A DNA stretch of 64,000 nucleotides from positions 248,001-312,000 of the forward strand of contig NZ_OY780935.1 of assembly GCF_963675965.1 (NCBI RefSeq), written 5' to 3'. Each line of letters starts with the position of its first letter. The stretch's first letter is position 1. This document shows, in pieces, positions 22,312 to 30,972 of the stretch. The stretch comes from an uncultured Celeribacter sp. GTDB lineage: Bacteria; Pseudomonadota; Alphaproteobacteria; Rhodobacterales; Rhodobacteraceae. The notes beneath the pieces are model-generated. The model made no database searches. It was given only the letters and a program-made list of their open reading frames with translations, and was not told the origin of the DNA. The position numbers and the translations under genes were made by a program.

Positions 22312-22911
22312 ATGGCTTTTGAACTTCCCGATCTTCCCTATGCCCATGATGCTCTTGCCGATCTCGGCATGTCCAAAGAGACGCTCGAGTATCACCACGA
22401 CCTGCACCACAACGCTTATGTCACAACCGGCAACAAGCTGATCGCAGGCACCGAATGGGAAGGTAAATCCGTCGAAGAGATCATCAAAGGTACCTACGAC
22501 GCCAACGCAGTGGCCCAAAATGGCATCTTTAACAACGCCTCGCAGCACTGGAACCACACCCAGTTCTGGGAAATGATGGGTCCGGGTGAAAAGAAAATGC
22601 CGGGCGAGCTGGAAAAAGCTCTGGTTGAATCTTTTGGCTCCGTCGACAAGTTCAAAGAAGAATTCGCTGCCGCTGGTGCCGGTCAGTTCGGCTCCGGCTG
22701 GGCATGGCTCGTGAAAGATACCGATGGTGCGCTGAAAGTGACCAAAACCGAAAACGGCGTGAACCCGCTGTGCTTCGGTCAGACCGCGCTGCTGGGCTGC
22801 GACGTCTGGGAACACTCCTACTACATCGATTTCCGCAACAAACGCCCGGTCTACCTGTCGAACTTCCTCGACAAGCTGGTGAACTGGGAAAACGTCGCTT
22901 CCCGCATGTAA
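22312..22911 (+). CDS. sodB: Iron superoxide dismutase
   Basis: A 199-residue Fe/Mn-type SOD that dismutates superoxide in the cytoplasm. Metal ligands are the first His of YHHDLHHNAY (near residue 26), the His of NNASQHWNHTQFW (near 77), and Asp and His of DVWEHSYYIDF (about 163-167). The Gln-containing segment GAGQFGSGWAWLV and the SQHWNHTQFW variant are typical of Fe-SODs. The ATG at 22312 follows GGAGG by six bases. The iron-type palindrome upstream makes sense for an enzyme needing iron. It is monocistronic, with a terminator behind. Confidence 0.96.
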   Translation: MAFELPDLPYAHDALADLGMSKETLEYHHDLHHNAYVTTGNKLIAGTEWEGKSVEEIIKGTYDANAVAQNGIFNNASQHWNHTQFWEMMGPGEKKMPGELEKALVESFGSVDKFKEEFAAAGAGQFGSGWAWLVKDTDGALKVTKTENGVNPLCFGQTALLGCDVWEHSYYIDFRNKRPVYLSNFLDKLVNWENVASRM

Positions 22912-22936
22912 TTTGCGAGATTGCGTTGACGATTTG

Positions 22937-22963
22937 GGGCGTGCCATCCGGCGCGCCCTTTTT
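22937..22963 (+). terminator. Intrinsic terminator of sodB
   Basis: GGGCGTGCC (22937-22945) pairs with GGCGCGCCC (22950-22958; one G-T pair), loop ATCC, followed by TTTTT. Confidence 0.85.
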
Positions 22964-23056
22964 CGTTGCGCCGGTTTACATTGAACCGGTTTTTATTGCG
23001 TTTGCGGCCCTGCAATGAGACATGGGAACGGCGCGAGATGACGAGTGGAGAAAGCG

Positions 23057-24208
23057 ATGCAACAGATCCCGAACGCCTGGACCATGGACCCCGAGACGCT
23101 GGCCGCGGCCCGGGACCTGCGTCACGAGCTGCATCGGTTTCCCGAGGTGTCTGGCGCAGAACACGAGACCGCCGCGCGCATCGCAGCGCAGATGTCGGCG
23201 CTGGGGGCCGAGGTCCACAGCGGCCTTGGTGGCACGGGAGTTGCGGCTGTCTTTGGGGCGGGCTCCAAAACCCTGATGATCCGCGCTGAACTGGATGCGC
23301 TGCCGATCACAGAGGCGCAAGGACCGGCACATCGTTCGGAAATTGACGGTGTGGGACATTTGTGCGGCCATGACGGCCATATGGCGACTTTGTTCGCGGT
23401 CGGCAGGGGGCTGTCTCGTCATCGGCCCGACTGCCGTGTGGTGTTGCTGTTCCAGCCAGCAGAGGAAACCGGGCAGGGCGCGCGGCAGGTTCTGGAAGAC
23501 CCAGCCTTTGCGGCACTGAAACCCGATATGGCGATTGCCCTGCACAACCTGCCGAAAATGCCGCTTGGCGCTGTGGCGCTGCGTGAGGGGCCTGTGGCCT
23601 GCGCCTCGCGTGGGCTGACCATTCGGCTGTCCGGACAGACCTCGCATGCGGCCCGTCCGGAAAACGGGCAATCGCCTGCGGCGGCGCTCTCGGCGTTATT
23701 GCCTGCGCTGGCGGCCCTGTCGCGCGATGTGCCCACCGAAGATCCGGCGTTTCGTCTGGCGACGGTGACCCATGCGCGCCTTGGCGTGCCCTCTTTCGGC
23801 ATTGCGCCGGGGGAGGCGGTGATACAGGTTACCTTGCGCACTCTTTTGAACGCGGAGATGGCAGCCCTTGAAACTGAGGCCCGATCTCTGGTGGCGCAGC
23901 AAGCTGCGGAGTTTGCACCGGAAATTACCGTGCACGAAGCTTTCAGCCACTCCGTCAATGCGCCCGAAGCGACGGCGTTGCTGCAAGCCGCCTGCGCGGA
24001 GATGCCAAAAGCGGAGGGGATGATCCCCATGCGCGCTTCCGAGGATTTCGGTCTGTTCGGAACGGAAATTCCCGCCGCCATGGTGTTTCTCGGCTCCGGG
24101 GAAACCCAGCCAGAGCTGCACAATCCGGATTTCGATTTTCCAGATGATCTGATCGGGATTGGCGCGGAGATGTTCTTGCGGGCCATTGCACTGTTTGCGC
24201 AAGACTGA
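23057..24208 (+). CDS. M20-family amidohydrolase
   Basis: A 383-residue peptidase M20D-type amidohydrolase (hippurate hydrolase, IAA-amino-acid hydrolase or N-acyl-amino-acid deacylase group). Metal-binding motifs: GHLCGHDGHMA (Cys and His ligands, near residues 97-107), the PAEETGQGA glutamates (about 131-139), the ALHNLP histidine near 160 and the C-terminal LHNPDFDFPDD histidine. The dimerisation lid occupies about 175-290. The ATG at 23057 has GGAG upstream; a GTG at 23045 is possible. The substrate is not predictable from sequence. Confidence 0.88.
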   Translation: MQQIPNAWTMDPETLAAARDLRHELHRFPEVSGAEHETAARIAAQMSALGAEVHSGLGGTGVAAVFGAGSKTLMIRAELDALPITEAQGPAHRSEIDGVGHLCGHDGHMATLFAVGRGLSRHRPDCRVVLLFQPAEETGQGARQVLEDPAFAALKPDMAIALHNLPKMPLGAVALREGPVACASRGLTIRLSGQTSHAARPENGQSPAAALSALLPALAALSRDVPTEDPAFRLATVTHARLGVPSFGIAPGEAVIQVTLRTLLNAEMAALETEARSLVAQQAAEFAPEITVHEAFSHSVNAPEATALLQAACAEMPKAEGMIPMRASEDFGLFGTEIPAAMVFLGSGETQPELHNPDFDFPDDLIGIGAEMFLRAIALFAQD

Positions 24209-24326
24209 GCGCAGGGGAGCGGGCAGGCGCAAAGCCAGATCTCCCCAGGTATGAGCCCCTGTGCAAATTCAGGGCTTGCGCGGCGCGCGGGAATGCCGCT
24301 CTGTCGCCCTGCATGCGAGGACAATC

Positions 24327-25277
24327 ATGACCGAAACACAAAAAGGCTGGGCTGCGCTGCTTGCCGCCCAAACCCTCTGGGGGTTGGCGCCGCTCTATTA
24401 CAAGGTTCTGGGCCCCGTGCCCGCCCTTGAAGTGCTGGCACACCGTACTGTCTGGACGCTGATCCTATTTGGCGGCTGGATCGCGCTGCAGGGGCGCTTG
24501 GACGATCTGTGGCGGTTGATCACCGGGCCACAGGCGCTGAAGGTGATCGGGGCCTCTGTGATGGTGTCGATCAACTGGGGGCTGTTCATCTATTCCGTGC
24601 AATCCGGACACACGCTGCAGGCCGCCTTCGGCTATTACATCTTTCCACTGGTCGCAACATTGGCGGGGGTCGTGTTCTTCCGTGAACGTCTGCGGGGCTT
24701 TCAGTTTCCGGCGATCGTTCTTGCGGGTGTTGCCGTTCTCGTGCTGGGGTTTGGTCTGGGAGCCTTGCCGTGGATTTCCCTGGCGCTGGCCGTCACCTTT
24801 TCGCTCTACGGGGTGATCAAGAAAGCGTTGAACGTCGGCCCCAATCTGTCGGTCACCGCCGAAGTGCTTTTTGTGGTGCCTCTGTCCGCCATTTATCTGT
24901 TCGGCGCCCATGTCTATGGCTGGGGGAGTTCACAGACGATGGCAGCGGGCGTGTTTGGCCAATCACTGAAACAGTCGCTGCTGCTGATGGCAGGCGGGCT
25001 GGTGACGGGCGTGCCGCTGATCCTGTTTACCGCCGCCGCCCGACGTTTGCCGCTGACCATTGTCGGCATGGGCCATTACTGGAATTCGACGATCCAGTTC
25101 GGTCTGGCGGTTCTGGTCTTCTCCGAACCGTTCACCCAATGGCATGCCATCGCGATGCCGATGATATGGCTCGCCTTGGCGCTCTACACCATCGAGGCGC
25201 TGCGGCAGGAACGTCAGGTGCGGCGTGCACGCAGGGCCGCGACCAGTTCGGGCACGGTTTCGACGGTCTCGAAATAA
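24327..25277 (+). CDS. rarD: EamA-family transporter RarD
   Basis: A 316-residue DMT-superfamily permease with about ten helices and the RarD pattern: WGLAPLYYKVL, EVLAHRTVWT, SINWGLFIYSVQSGHTLQA (in part), SLALAVTFSLYGVIKK and the late LGHYW-like GMGHYWNST. RarD proteins are named for chloramphenicol sensitivity but have no settled substrate. The start at 24327 (MTETQKGW) follows the GAGG six bases upstream. Its last 64 bases overlap the convergent LOG-family gene. Confidence 0.9.
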   Translation: MTETQKGWAALLAAQTLWGLAPLYYKVLGPVPALEVLAHRTVWTLILFGGWIALQGRLDDLWRLITGPQALKVIGASVMVSINWGLFIYSVQSGHTLQAAFGYYIFPLVATLAGVVFFRERLRGFQFPAIVLAGVAVLVLGFGLGALPWISLALAVTFSLYGVIKKALNVGPNLSVTAEVLFVVPLSAIYLFGAHVYGWGSSQTMAAGVFGQSLKQSLLLMAGGLVTGVPLILFTAAARRLPLTIVGMGHYWNSTIQFGLAVLVFSEPFTQWHAIAMPMIWLALALYTIEALRQERQVRRARRAATSSGTVSTVSK

Positions 25278-25783
25278 CCAGCGGTTTCACCAGTCGCAAA
25301 TCCCTGGGCGACGATATGGTCGATCAGTGACGTGAGGGGTGTCCAGTATCCATCTGTGGACAATAGAAAAATCGGTTTTTCATGCAGGCCGATCTGTTTC
25401 CAGGTGAGTACTTCGAAAAACTCGTCGAGCGACCCGGCACCACCGGGCAGCACCACGATGGCGTCGGAGTTCATGAACATGACCTTTTTGCGCTCATGCA
25501 TGTTTTCGGTGATCACGAAGGTCGTCAGATCGCGTTTGCCTTTTTCCTTGCCCAGCAAATGGGTGGGGATGACGCCAAAGGTTTCCGCCCCGTTGTCATG
25601 GGCTGCACGGGCCACGGCCCCCATCAGACCGACATCGCCCGCCCCGTAGACCAGCCGCCAGCCGTTGTCGGCAATCGCCGTGCCAAACTCGGTGGCCGCC
25701 TGCATATAGGCCGGATCCGCACCGGGACGCGAGCCACAGTAGACACAGACAGAAAAAGAGGCAGAACTGGCAGAGAAGGTCAT
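25214..25783 (-). CDS. LOG-family nucleoside-monophosphate phosphoribohydrolase
   Basis: A 189-residue Rossmann-fold protein of the LOG (TIGR00730) family, with the signatures PGGAGSLDEFFEV (PGGxGTxxE, near residues 115-127), VYCGSRPGADPAY near the start and LVYGAGDVGLMGAVA (in part). These enzymes split nucleoside 5'-monophosphates, including cytokinin ribotides, into base and ribose 5-phosphate; older databases call them 'lysine decarboxylase'. The start at 25783 (MTFSASSASF) fits the family; the longer frame does not. The 3' end overlaps rarD. Confidence 0.9.
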   Translation of the reverse strand: MTFSASSASFSVCVYCGSRPGADPAYMQAATEFGTAIADNGWRLVYGAGDVGLMGAVARAAHDNGAETFGVIPTHLLGKEKGKRDLTTFVITENMHERKKVMFMNSDAIVVLPGGAGSLDEFFEVLTWKQIGLHEKPIFLLSTDGYWTPLTSLIDHIVAQGFATGETAGYFETVETVPELVAALRARRT

Positions 25784-25893
25784 CGCATCACTTTCGGAAA
25801 AAGGAAGTCTTTGACCCTTGTTAGCCCCCTTGCTAGGCTGTCTCAAGCCCGGAAAAAAGGGGCGTGGGGACAATTCAGAATAGGACCAGATCA

Positions 25894-27150
25894 ATGGCCA
25901 AATCGACTGTATGGATGAAGCCAGCAGCAGGTCTTGTGTCGCTCGGCCTTGTGGCCGGGATCGGATACACGCTTTACGTCGCCTATCCGGGGCGCAGCGA
26001 TGATGCGATGCGCACTGAAAGCAGACAGGCAGCCCCGGAGACGGCTGTTGCCGTGACAAAGGCAACGCCCGATCCTGTCAGCACGCCGATCCCTGAGGCG
26101 TCTGTGAATGATCCCGCGCCAAGTTTCGATGTGGTGCGTGTCCCGCCAGAGGGGATGACAACGGTGGCCGGGCGTGCTGCGCCGGGATCGACAGTGGATA
26201 TTCTGATCGACGGGCAGGTGATCTCTGAAGCGACCGCGAACGGACGCGGGGAGTTCGTTGCCCTCTTTGATTTGCCAGAGAGTGCAACCCCGCGTGAGAT
26301 GCAGATTCGCAGCCGTCAGCTCGATGGCGCCGGGGTGATGGGCGCGGAAAGCATCGTGGTGCAGCCGGCACCGACAGCCTCCGGTGAAACGGTGTCAGCC
26401 GAGGCCGTTGGCACCCTTGAAGCGGGCGATGAGGGTGGCGGCGGGACAGCCGGTGCTGAGATGGCAGAAGCCACCGGGGCCGCCCTGGGCACTTCTGTTC
26501 TGGCGGCGGCTCAGAGCGGTGAGGAGGGCGGGCAAGCGCCCGCCGCAGAGACCCCGACGGTTTTGAAAGCGACGGATGAGGGCATGACCGTGCTGCAGCA
26601 ACCCGGCACCGACCCCGGTGCGCTGTCGATTGATGCCGTGACCTATGACCCCGAAGGGCGAGTGTTTGTCTCCGGACGCTCCGGCGCAGCGGCGCGATTG
26701 CGCCTTTATGTGGATGGGGCGTTCAGCGCACAGGTTTCTTCCGGGCTGGACGGTCAGTGGCGGTGTGAGCTGCCGGATCTGGCGGCGGGAGTCTACACAT
26801 TGCGTGTTGATCAGGTGACCGCCGAGGGCGTGGTGGAAAACCGTGCGGAATTGCCCTTCAAACGCGAAGATCGTGCGACGCTCGCGGCCCTTGCCCCCGA
26901 CGGGGACCCCGCGCAGGGGCCAGCAGAGGCAGATGTATCGGCGAGCACGTCCCCGGATGCGGCAGAGCCCGTGCCGCGCCCGCGGATTGCCTCGGTCACC
27001 GTCCAGCCGGGTAATACGCTTTGGGGCATTGCCTCGTCCCGCTATGGCGATGGCGTGCTCTATGTGCGTGTCTATGATGCGAACCGCAGTCAGATCCGGG
27101 ACCCCGATCTGATCTATCCCGGACAAATTTTTGTCCTGCCGGAGGACTGA
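25894..27150 (+). CDS. LysM-domain envelope protein with Ig-like repeats
   Basis: A 418-residue protein with an N-terminal membrane anchor (WMKPAAGLVSLGLVAGIGYTLY, in part), a long Ala/Glu/Thr-rich low-complexity linker and two related beta domains. The latter are VRVPPEGMTTVAGRAAPGSTV... near residue 85 and AVTYDPEGRVFVSGRSGAA... near 250 (both in part). A C-terminal LysM domain begins VQPGNTLWGIASSRYGDGV (near 365) and ends LIYPGQIFVLPED. LysM binds peptidoglycan, so it likely links the inner membrane to the wall. It is divergent from the LOG gene. The ATG at 25894 is chosen over a GTG 30 bases earlier. Confidence 0.85.
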   Translation: MAKSTVWMKPAAGLVSLGLVAGIGYTLYVAYPGRSDDAMRTESRQAAPETAVAVTKATPDPVSTPIPEASVNDPAPSFDVVRVPPEGMTTVAGRAAPGSTVDILIDGQVISEATANGRGEFVALFDLPESATPREMQIRSRQLDGAGVMGAESIVVQPAPTASGETVSAEAVGTLEAGDEGGGGTAGAEMAEATGAALGTSVLAAAQSGEEGGQAPAAETPTVLKATDEGMTVLQQPGTDPGALSIDAVTYDPEGRVFVSGRSGAAARLRLYVDGAFSAQVSSGLDGQWRCELPDLAAGVYTLRVDQVTAEGVVENRAELPFKREDRATLAALAPDGDPAQGPAEADVSASTSPDAAEPVPRPRIASVTVQPGNTLWGIASSRYGDGVLYVRVYDANRSQIRDPDLIYPGQIFVLPED

Positions 27151-27284
27151 GTGCCGAGAAGGTCACACATCAGGGAGACGTAGCGACAGGAATGCACGCG
27201 ACCTGTGTGGCTTATTGGCTTGTGCTGATCGGTCCTTTCCCCCATCTTTGCGTTCTCTTTTGAACGCGACCGAAAGGCAGCCAT

Positions 27285-29105
27285 ATGCGCGGCGGACGGC
27301 CCATGCACACGACGGAGAGCCCGAACAACGGATGGGCAGTGATCCGTGCGGTGATTCCCTATTTTTGGCCCTCAGAGGGCCGTGCCACCAAACTGCGCGT
27401 GGTGCTGGCGTTGTTGTGCCTCTTGGCGGCAAAGCTGGTCACCGTGGCGACGCCGGCGATCTACAAAGGGGCTGTCGACGCGCTGGCGGGTGATGGCACC
27501 TCTGCGGCATGGATGTTGGGCGCTGGTGCAGTGGGGCTGACCGTGGCCTATGGCATGGCGCGACTTATGTCGAATGGTTTCAACCAGTTGCGCGATGTTG
27601 TTTTTGCACCGGTTGCGCAGGCAGCGCTGCGGCAACTGGCGCTGGAAACCTTCAATCACATTCATGCTCTGTCGATGCGCTATCACCTGACTCGCAAGAC
27701 CGGCGGGCTGTCGCGTATCATGGAACGCGGAGTGAAGGGCGTTGCCTTCCTGCTGCGTTTTCTGGTGTTTTCCATCGTGCCTTTGGGGCTGGAGCTGGCG
27801 ATGGTTCTGGCCATCATCTCGCTGGCCTTTGGCCCCGGATATCTGGCGGTTCTCGCAGGCACCATCGGCATCTATATCCTGTTCACCTTCAAGATCACCG
27901 AATGGCGGGTGAAGTTGCGCAAGGAGATGAACGATCAGGATACGGACGCCAACCAAAAGGCCATAGACAGCCTGCTGAACTTTGAAACCGTCAAGTATTT
28001 CGGCGCCGAACGGCGCGAAGCGCAGCGCTATGATCAGGCGATGCAGGCCTATGAAAGCGCGGCTGTGAAAACGGCCTATTCGCTCGGGTTTCTGAATTTC
28101 GGGCAGACGTTTTTTATCACAGCGGGTCTGGTGATCGTCATGGTCATGGCGGCGCTTGGGGTTGAGCGTGGCGAGATGACGGTCGGTGATTTTGTCATGG
28201 TGAACGCCTATATGATCCAGATTTCCATGCCGCTGAACTTTCTGGGATCGGTCTATCGCGAAATCCGGCAAAGCCTTGTCGACATGGAGGAAATGTTTGA
28301 TCTCCTCCATCAGCCCGCAGAAATCACAGATGCGCCGGATGCAAAGGAGCTACAGGTGCAGGGCGGTGCAGTGCGGCTTGAGGGGGTGGAATTCCATTAC
28401 GACCCGGCACGTCCGATCCTGCATGGCATTGATCTTGAGGTGCCCGCCGGGCGCACCATGGCCATCGTCGGTCATTCGGGGTCTGGCAAGTCCACCATAG
28501 GCCGGCTTTTGTTCCGCTTTTACGACGTCACCGGTGGCAGTCTGCAGATCGATGGTCAGGACGTGCGGACCGTGACGCAGGACAGCCTGCATGCGGCTCT
28601 GGGTGTGGTGCCGCAGGACACGGTTCTGTTCAACGATACGATCCGCTACAACATTGGCTACGGGCGCGACGGGGCCAGCTTTGACGAGATCGTTGAAGCC
28701 GCGAGAAAGGCGCAAATTCATGAGTTTATCATGGGGCTGCCGAAGGGCTATGAAACCCAGGTGGGGGAACGCGGGCTGAAGCTTTCGGGCGGGGAGAAAC
28801 AGCGGGTGGGCATCGCCCGAACCCTGCTGAAAGATCCGCCGATCCTGCTGCTGGATGAGGCGACCTCTGCGCTTGACACCCAGACCGAACGCGACATTCT
28901 GGGGGCGCTCAAGATCGCCGGGGAAGGGCGCACGGTGATCACCATCGCGCATCGGCTGTCGACCATCGCAGATGCTGACGAAATCATCGTGCTGGAAAAA
29001 GGCCATGTGGTCGAACGGGGCACCCATGAGGCGCTGTTGAAGCGCAATGGGAAATATGCCGCGATGTGGGCGGCGCAGGCCGAAGATCGCGAGGCGGCTG
29101 CATAG
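27285..29105 (+). CDS. Atm1-type ABC exporter (heavy-metal/glutathione-sulfur)
   Basis: A 606-residue fused permease-ATPase. The N-terminal half has six helices and the Atm1 signature SLLNFETVKYFGAERREAQR (about 220-240), where glutathione compounds bind in homologues. The ATPase has Walker A GHSGSGKST (near 398), LSGGEKQRVGIAR (about 500) and Walker B PILLLDEATSAL (about 520). Atm1/HMT1-type exporters move glutathione polysulfide or metal-glutathione complexes and support Fe-S maturation or metal detoxification. The start at 27285 has AAAGG upstream; an ATG at 27303 is the alternative. Confidence 0.9.
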   Translation: MRGGRPMHTTESPNNGWAVIRAVIPYFWPSEGRATKLRVVLALLCLLAAKLVTVATPAIYKGAVDALAGDGTSAAWMLGAGAVGLTVAYGMARLMSNGFNQLRDVVFAPVAQAALRQLALETFNHIHALSMRYHLTRKTGGLSRIMERGVKGVAFLLRFLVFSIVPLGLELAMVLAIISLAFGPGYLAVLAGTIGIYILFTFKITEWRVKLRKEMNDQDTDANQKAIDSLLNFETVKYFGAERREAQRYDQAMQAYESAAVKTAYSLGFLNFGQTFFITAGLVIVMVMAALGVERGEMTVGDFVMVNAYMIQISMPLNFLGSVYREIRQSLVDMEEMFDLLHQPAEITDAPDAKELQVQGGAVRLEGVEFHYDPARPILHGIDLEVPAGRTMAIVGHSGSGKSTIGRLLFRFYDVTGGSLQIDGQDVRTVTQDSLHAALGVVPQDTVLFNDTIRYNIGYGRDGASFDEIVEAARKAQIHEFIMGLPKGYETQVGERGLKLSGGEKQRVGIARTLLKDPPILLLDEATSALDTQTERDILGALKIAGEGRTVITIAHRLSTIADADEIIVLEKGHVVERGTHEALLKRNGKYAAMWAAQAEDREAAA

Positions 29106-29252
29106 ACCGGCTGACTGCTTTGCAACAATGGCCAGAAACCCGGTTGCAACTTGACCTTATGTGCGTTTTGATAGCCACCCTTCCCGGAGGCACGCCTTTC
29201 TGTGCGAATTCTTGCCGGAGAAGCGCAAATGAAACGGACATAGGAGGGACAT

Positions 29253-30863
29253 ATGTCATCCCCGGAAGAGACTGGTCAGCTGATTGACCAGATCGATTAC
29301 GAAGTTGGACAAGACAATATCGAAACGCAAATTGGGCCGTTCGGCTTTGACATTCATAATCCGGTCTTTCTGATCGCGGCTATCGGGATTGTCCTGTTCG
29401 TGGCCGGGACGCTGATCATGCCGGACGCTGCGACCGAGTTCTTCGGTCACCTGCGCAACTGGATCACGGGGCATTTCTCGTGGTTTTTCCTACTGGCAGG
29501 CAATATCTTCGTGCTGTTCTGCCTGTTTCTGATCGTCTCGCCGCTGGGCAAAGTGCGCCTTGGCGGCAAAGATGCGACCCCCGATTACGGCTATCCCGGG
29601 TGGTTCGCGATGCTGTTCGCCGCCGGTATGGGCATCGGTCTGATGTTCTACGGCGTCTCGGAGCCGCTGACCCATTTTTCGACTTCGGTCGCAGAAGGCG
29701 CGGGATCGCCTGACAGCTGGGCACCGTTGGCCGGTGCGCCGGGAGATCAGGTCGCTGCTGCACGTCTCGGTATGGCTGCCACGATCTATCACTGGGCTCT
29801 GCACCCCTGGGCGATGTACGCCGTGGTGGCGCTGGCTCTGGGTCTGTTTTCCTACAACAAAGGTCTGCCGCTCTCGGTGCGCTCGGCCTTTTACCCGATC
29901 TTCGGCGACTACGTCTGGGGCTGGGTCGGCCATGTGATTGACATTGTTGCAGTCTTTGCGACCCTGTTCGGTCTGGCAACCTCTCTGGGATTTGGCGCCG
30001 AACAGGCCACGGCGGGGCTGCATTTCCTCTTTGGCACATCGGACGGGATTGGCCCTAAGGTCATCCTGATCGTGATCATCAGCGGTCTGGCCACGCTTTC
30101 GGTCGTCGCAGGTCTTGATGCCGGCGTGAAACGCCTGTCAGAAATCAACATGGGGCTTGCCGCACTGCTGTTGCTGTTCACTTTGCTGGTGGGTCCGACC
30201 TTCGTGATCATCAAGGGGTTCTTCACCTCACTGGGCGCCTATCTGGTCGAACTGCCGGCGCTGTCGATGCCGTTCAACCGCAGTGATGCGAACTTCTCGC
30301 AGGGCTGGACCGCCTTCTATTGGGCGTGGTGGATTTCCTGGTCACCGTTCGTGGGCATGTTTATCGCCCGCGTGTCGCGTGGCCGGACCGTGCGTGAATT
30401 CATCACCTGCGTGCTGATCATTCCGTCGATCGTTTGTGTGCTTTGGATGTCCGTTTTTGGTGGCACCGCCATTCAACAGGTCATTCAGGACGGCTTTACC
30501 GGCGCTGCCGAAGCCGGGCTGCCGCTGCAGCTGTTCGAGATGCTCAGCCAGTTGCCGCTGGCCGGGATCACCTCGCTGATCGGCATCGTGCTGGTGATTG
30601 TGTTCTTTGTGACCTCATCGGACTCCGGGTCGCTGGTGATCGACACCATCACCGCAGGCGGCAAAACCGATGCGCCGACGCCGCAACGTGTGTTCTGGTG
30701 CATCTTCGAGGGGCTGGTGGCCATCGTGCTGCTGCTAGGGGGCGGTCTTGCCGCGCTTCAGGCCATGTCGGTGACGACGGGTTTCCCCTTTGCGGCCTTG
30801 CTGCTTTTGATGTGCGTGGCGATTGTGATCGGTCTGCGTCAGGAGCGTAAGCTCGGCAACTGA
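29253..30863 (+). CDS. BCCT-family betaine/carnitine/choline transporter
   Basis: A 536-residue secondary transporter with twelve predicted helices. The glycine stretch of helix 3 reads AAGMGIGLMFYGVSEPL. The Trp-rich segment of helix 8 is TAFYWAWWISWSPFVGMFI. TSSDSGSLVIDT in helix 10 is also conserved. Family members import glycine betaine, choline, carnitine or DMSP with Na+ or H+. The C-terminal tail is short, without the long charged osmosensing extension of BetP/BetT. The SD GGAGGGACAT precedes the ATG. The substrate is open; DMSP and glycine betaine are both plausible in a marine species. Confidence 0.9.
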   Translation: MSSPEETGQLIDQIDYEVGQDNIETQIGPFGFDIHNPVFLIAAIGIVLFVAGTLIMPDAATEFFGHLRNWITGHFSWFFLLAGNIFVLFCLFLIVSPLGKVRLGGKDATPDYGYPGWFAMLFAAGMGIGLMFYGVSEPLTHFSTSVAEGAGSPDSWAPLAGAPGDQVAAARLGMAATIYHWALHPWAMYAVVALALGLFSYNKGLPLSVRSAFYPIFGDYVWGWVGHVIDIVAVFATLFGLATSLGFGAEQATAGLHFLFGTSDGIGPKVILIVIISGLATLSVVAGLDAGVKRLSEINMGLAALLLLFTLLVGPTFVIIKGFFTSLGAYLVELPALSMPFNRSDANFSQGWTAFYWAWWISWSPFVGMFIARVSRGRTVREFITCVLIIPSIVCVLWMSVFGGTAIQQVIQDGFTGAAEAGLPLQLFEMLSQLPLAGITSLIGIVLVIVFFVTSSDSGSLVIDTITAGGKTDAPTPQRVFWCIFEGLVAIVLLLGGGLAALQAMSVTTGFPFAALLLLMCVAIVIGLRQERKLGN

Positions 30864-30888
30864 CCCGTTTTGCCGGAACGCGTTATTG

Positions 30889-30922
30889 AAACCGCCCGCT
30901 GTGTTCTGTGGGCGGTTTTTTT
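30889..30922 (+). terminator. Intrinsic terminator of the BCCT gene
   Basis: AAACCGCCC (30889-30897) pairs with GGGCGGTTT (30910-30918), followed by further T residues. It ends just before the RpoE-like promoter of the photolyase operon. Confidence 0.85.
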
Positions 30923-30924
30923 AT

Positions 30925-30951
30925 TGATCCACTTATGGTTATCACACGTAA
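30925..30951 (+). promoter_or_regulatory. RpoE (ChrR-type ECF) promoter candidate, TGATCC-N18-TAA
   Basis: TGATCC at 30925-30930 and TAA at 30949-30951, with exactly 18 bases between. This matches the group IV sigma-E promoter of Rhodobacter sphaeroides that drives phrA and cfa in the singlet-oxygen response. Transcription would begin about a dozen bases before the photolyase GTG. Confidence 0.7.
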
Positions 30952-30972
30952 TGCCTGAAAAAGAGGTGTGAT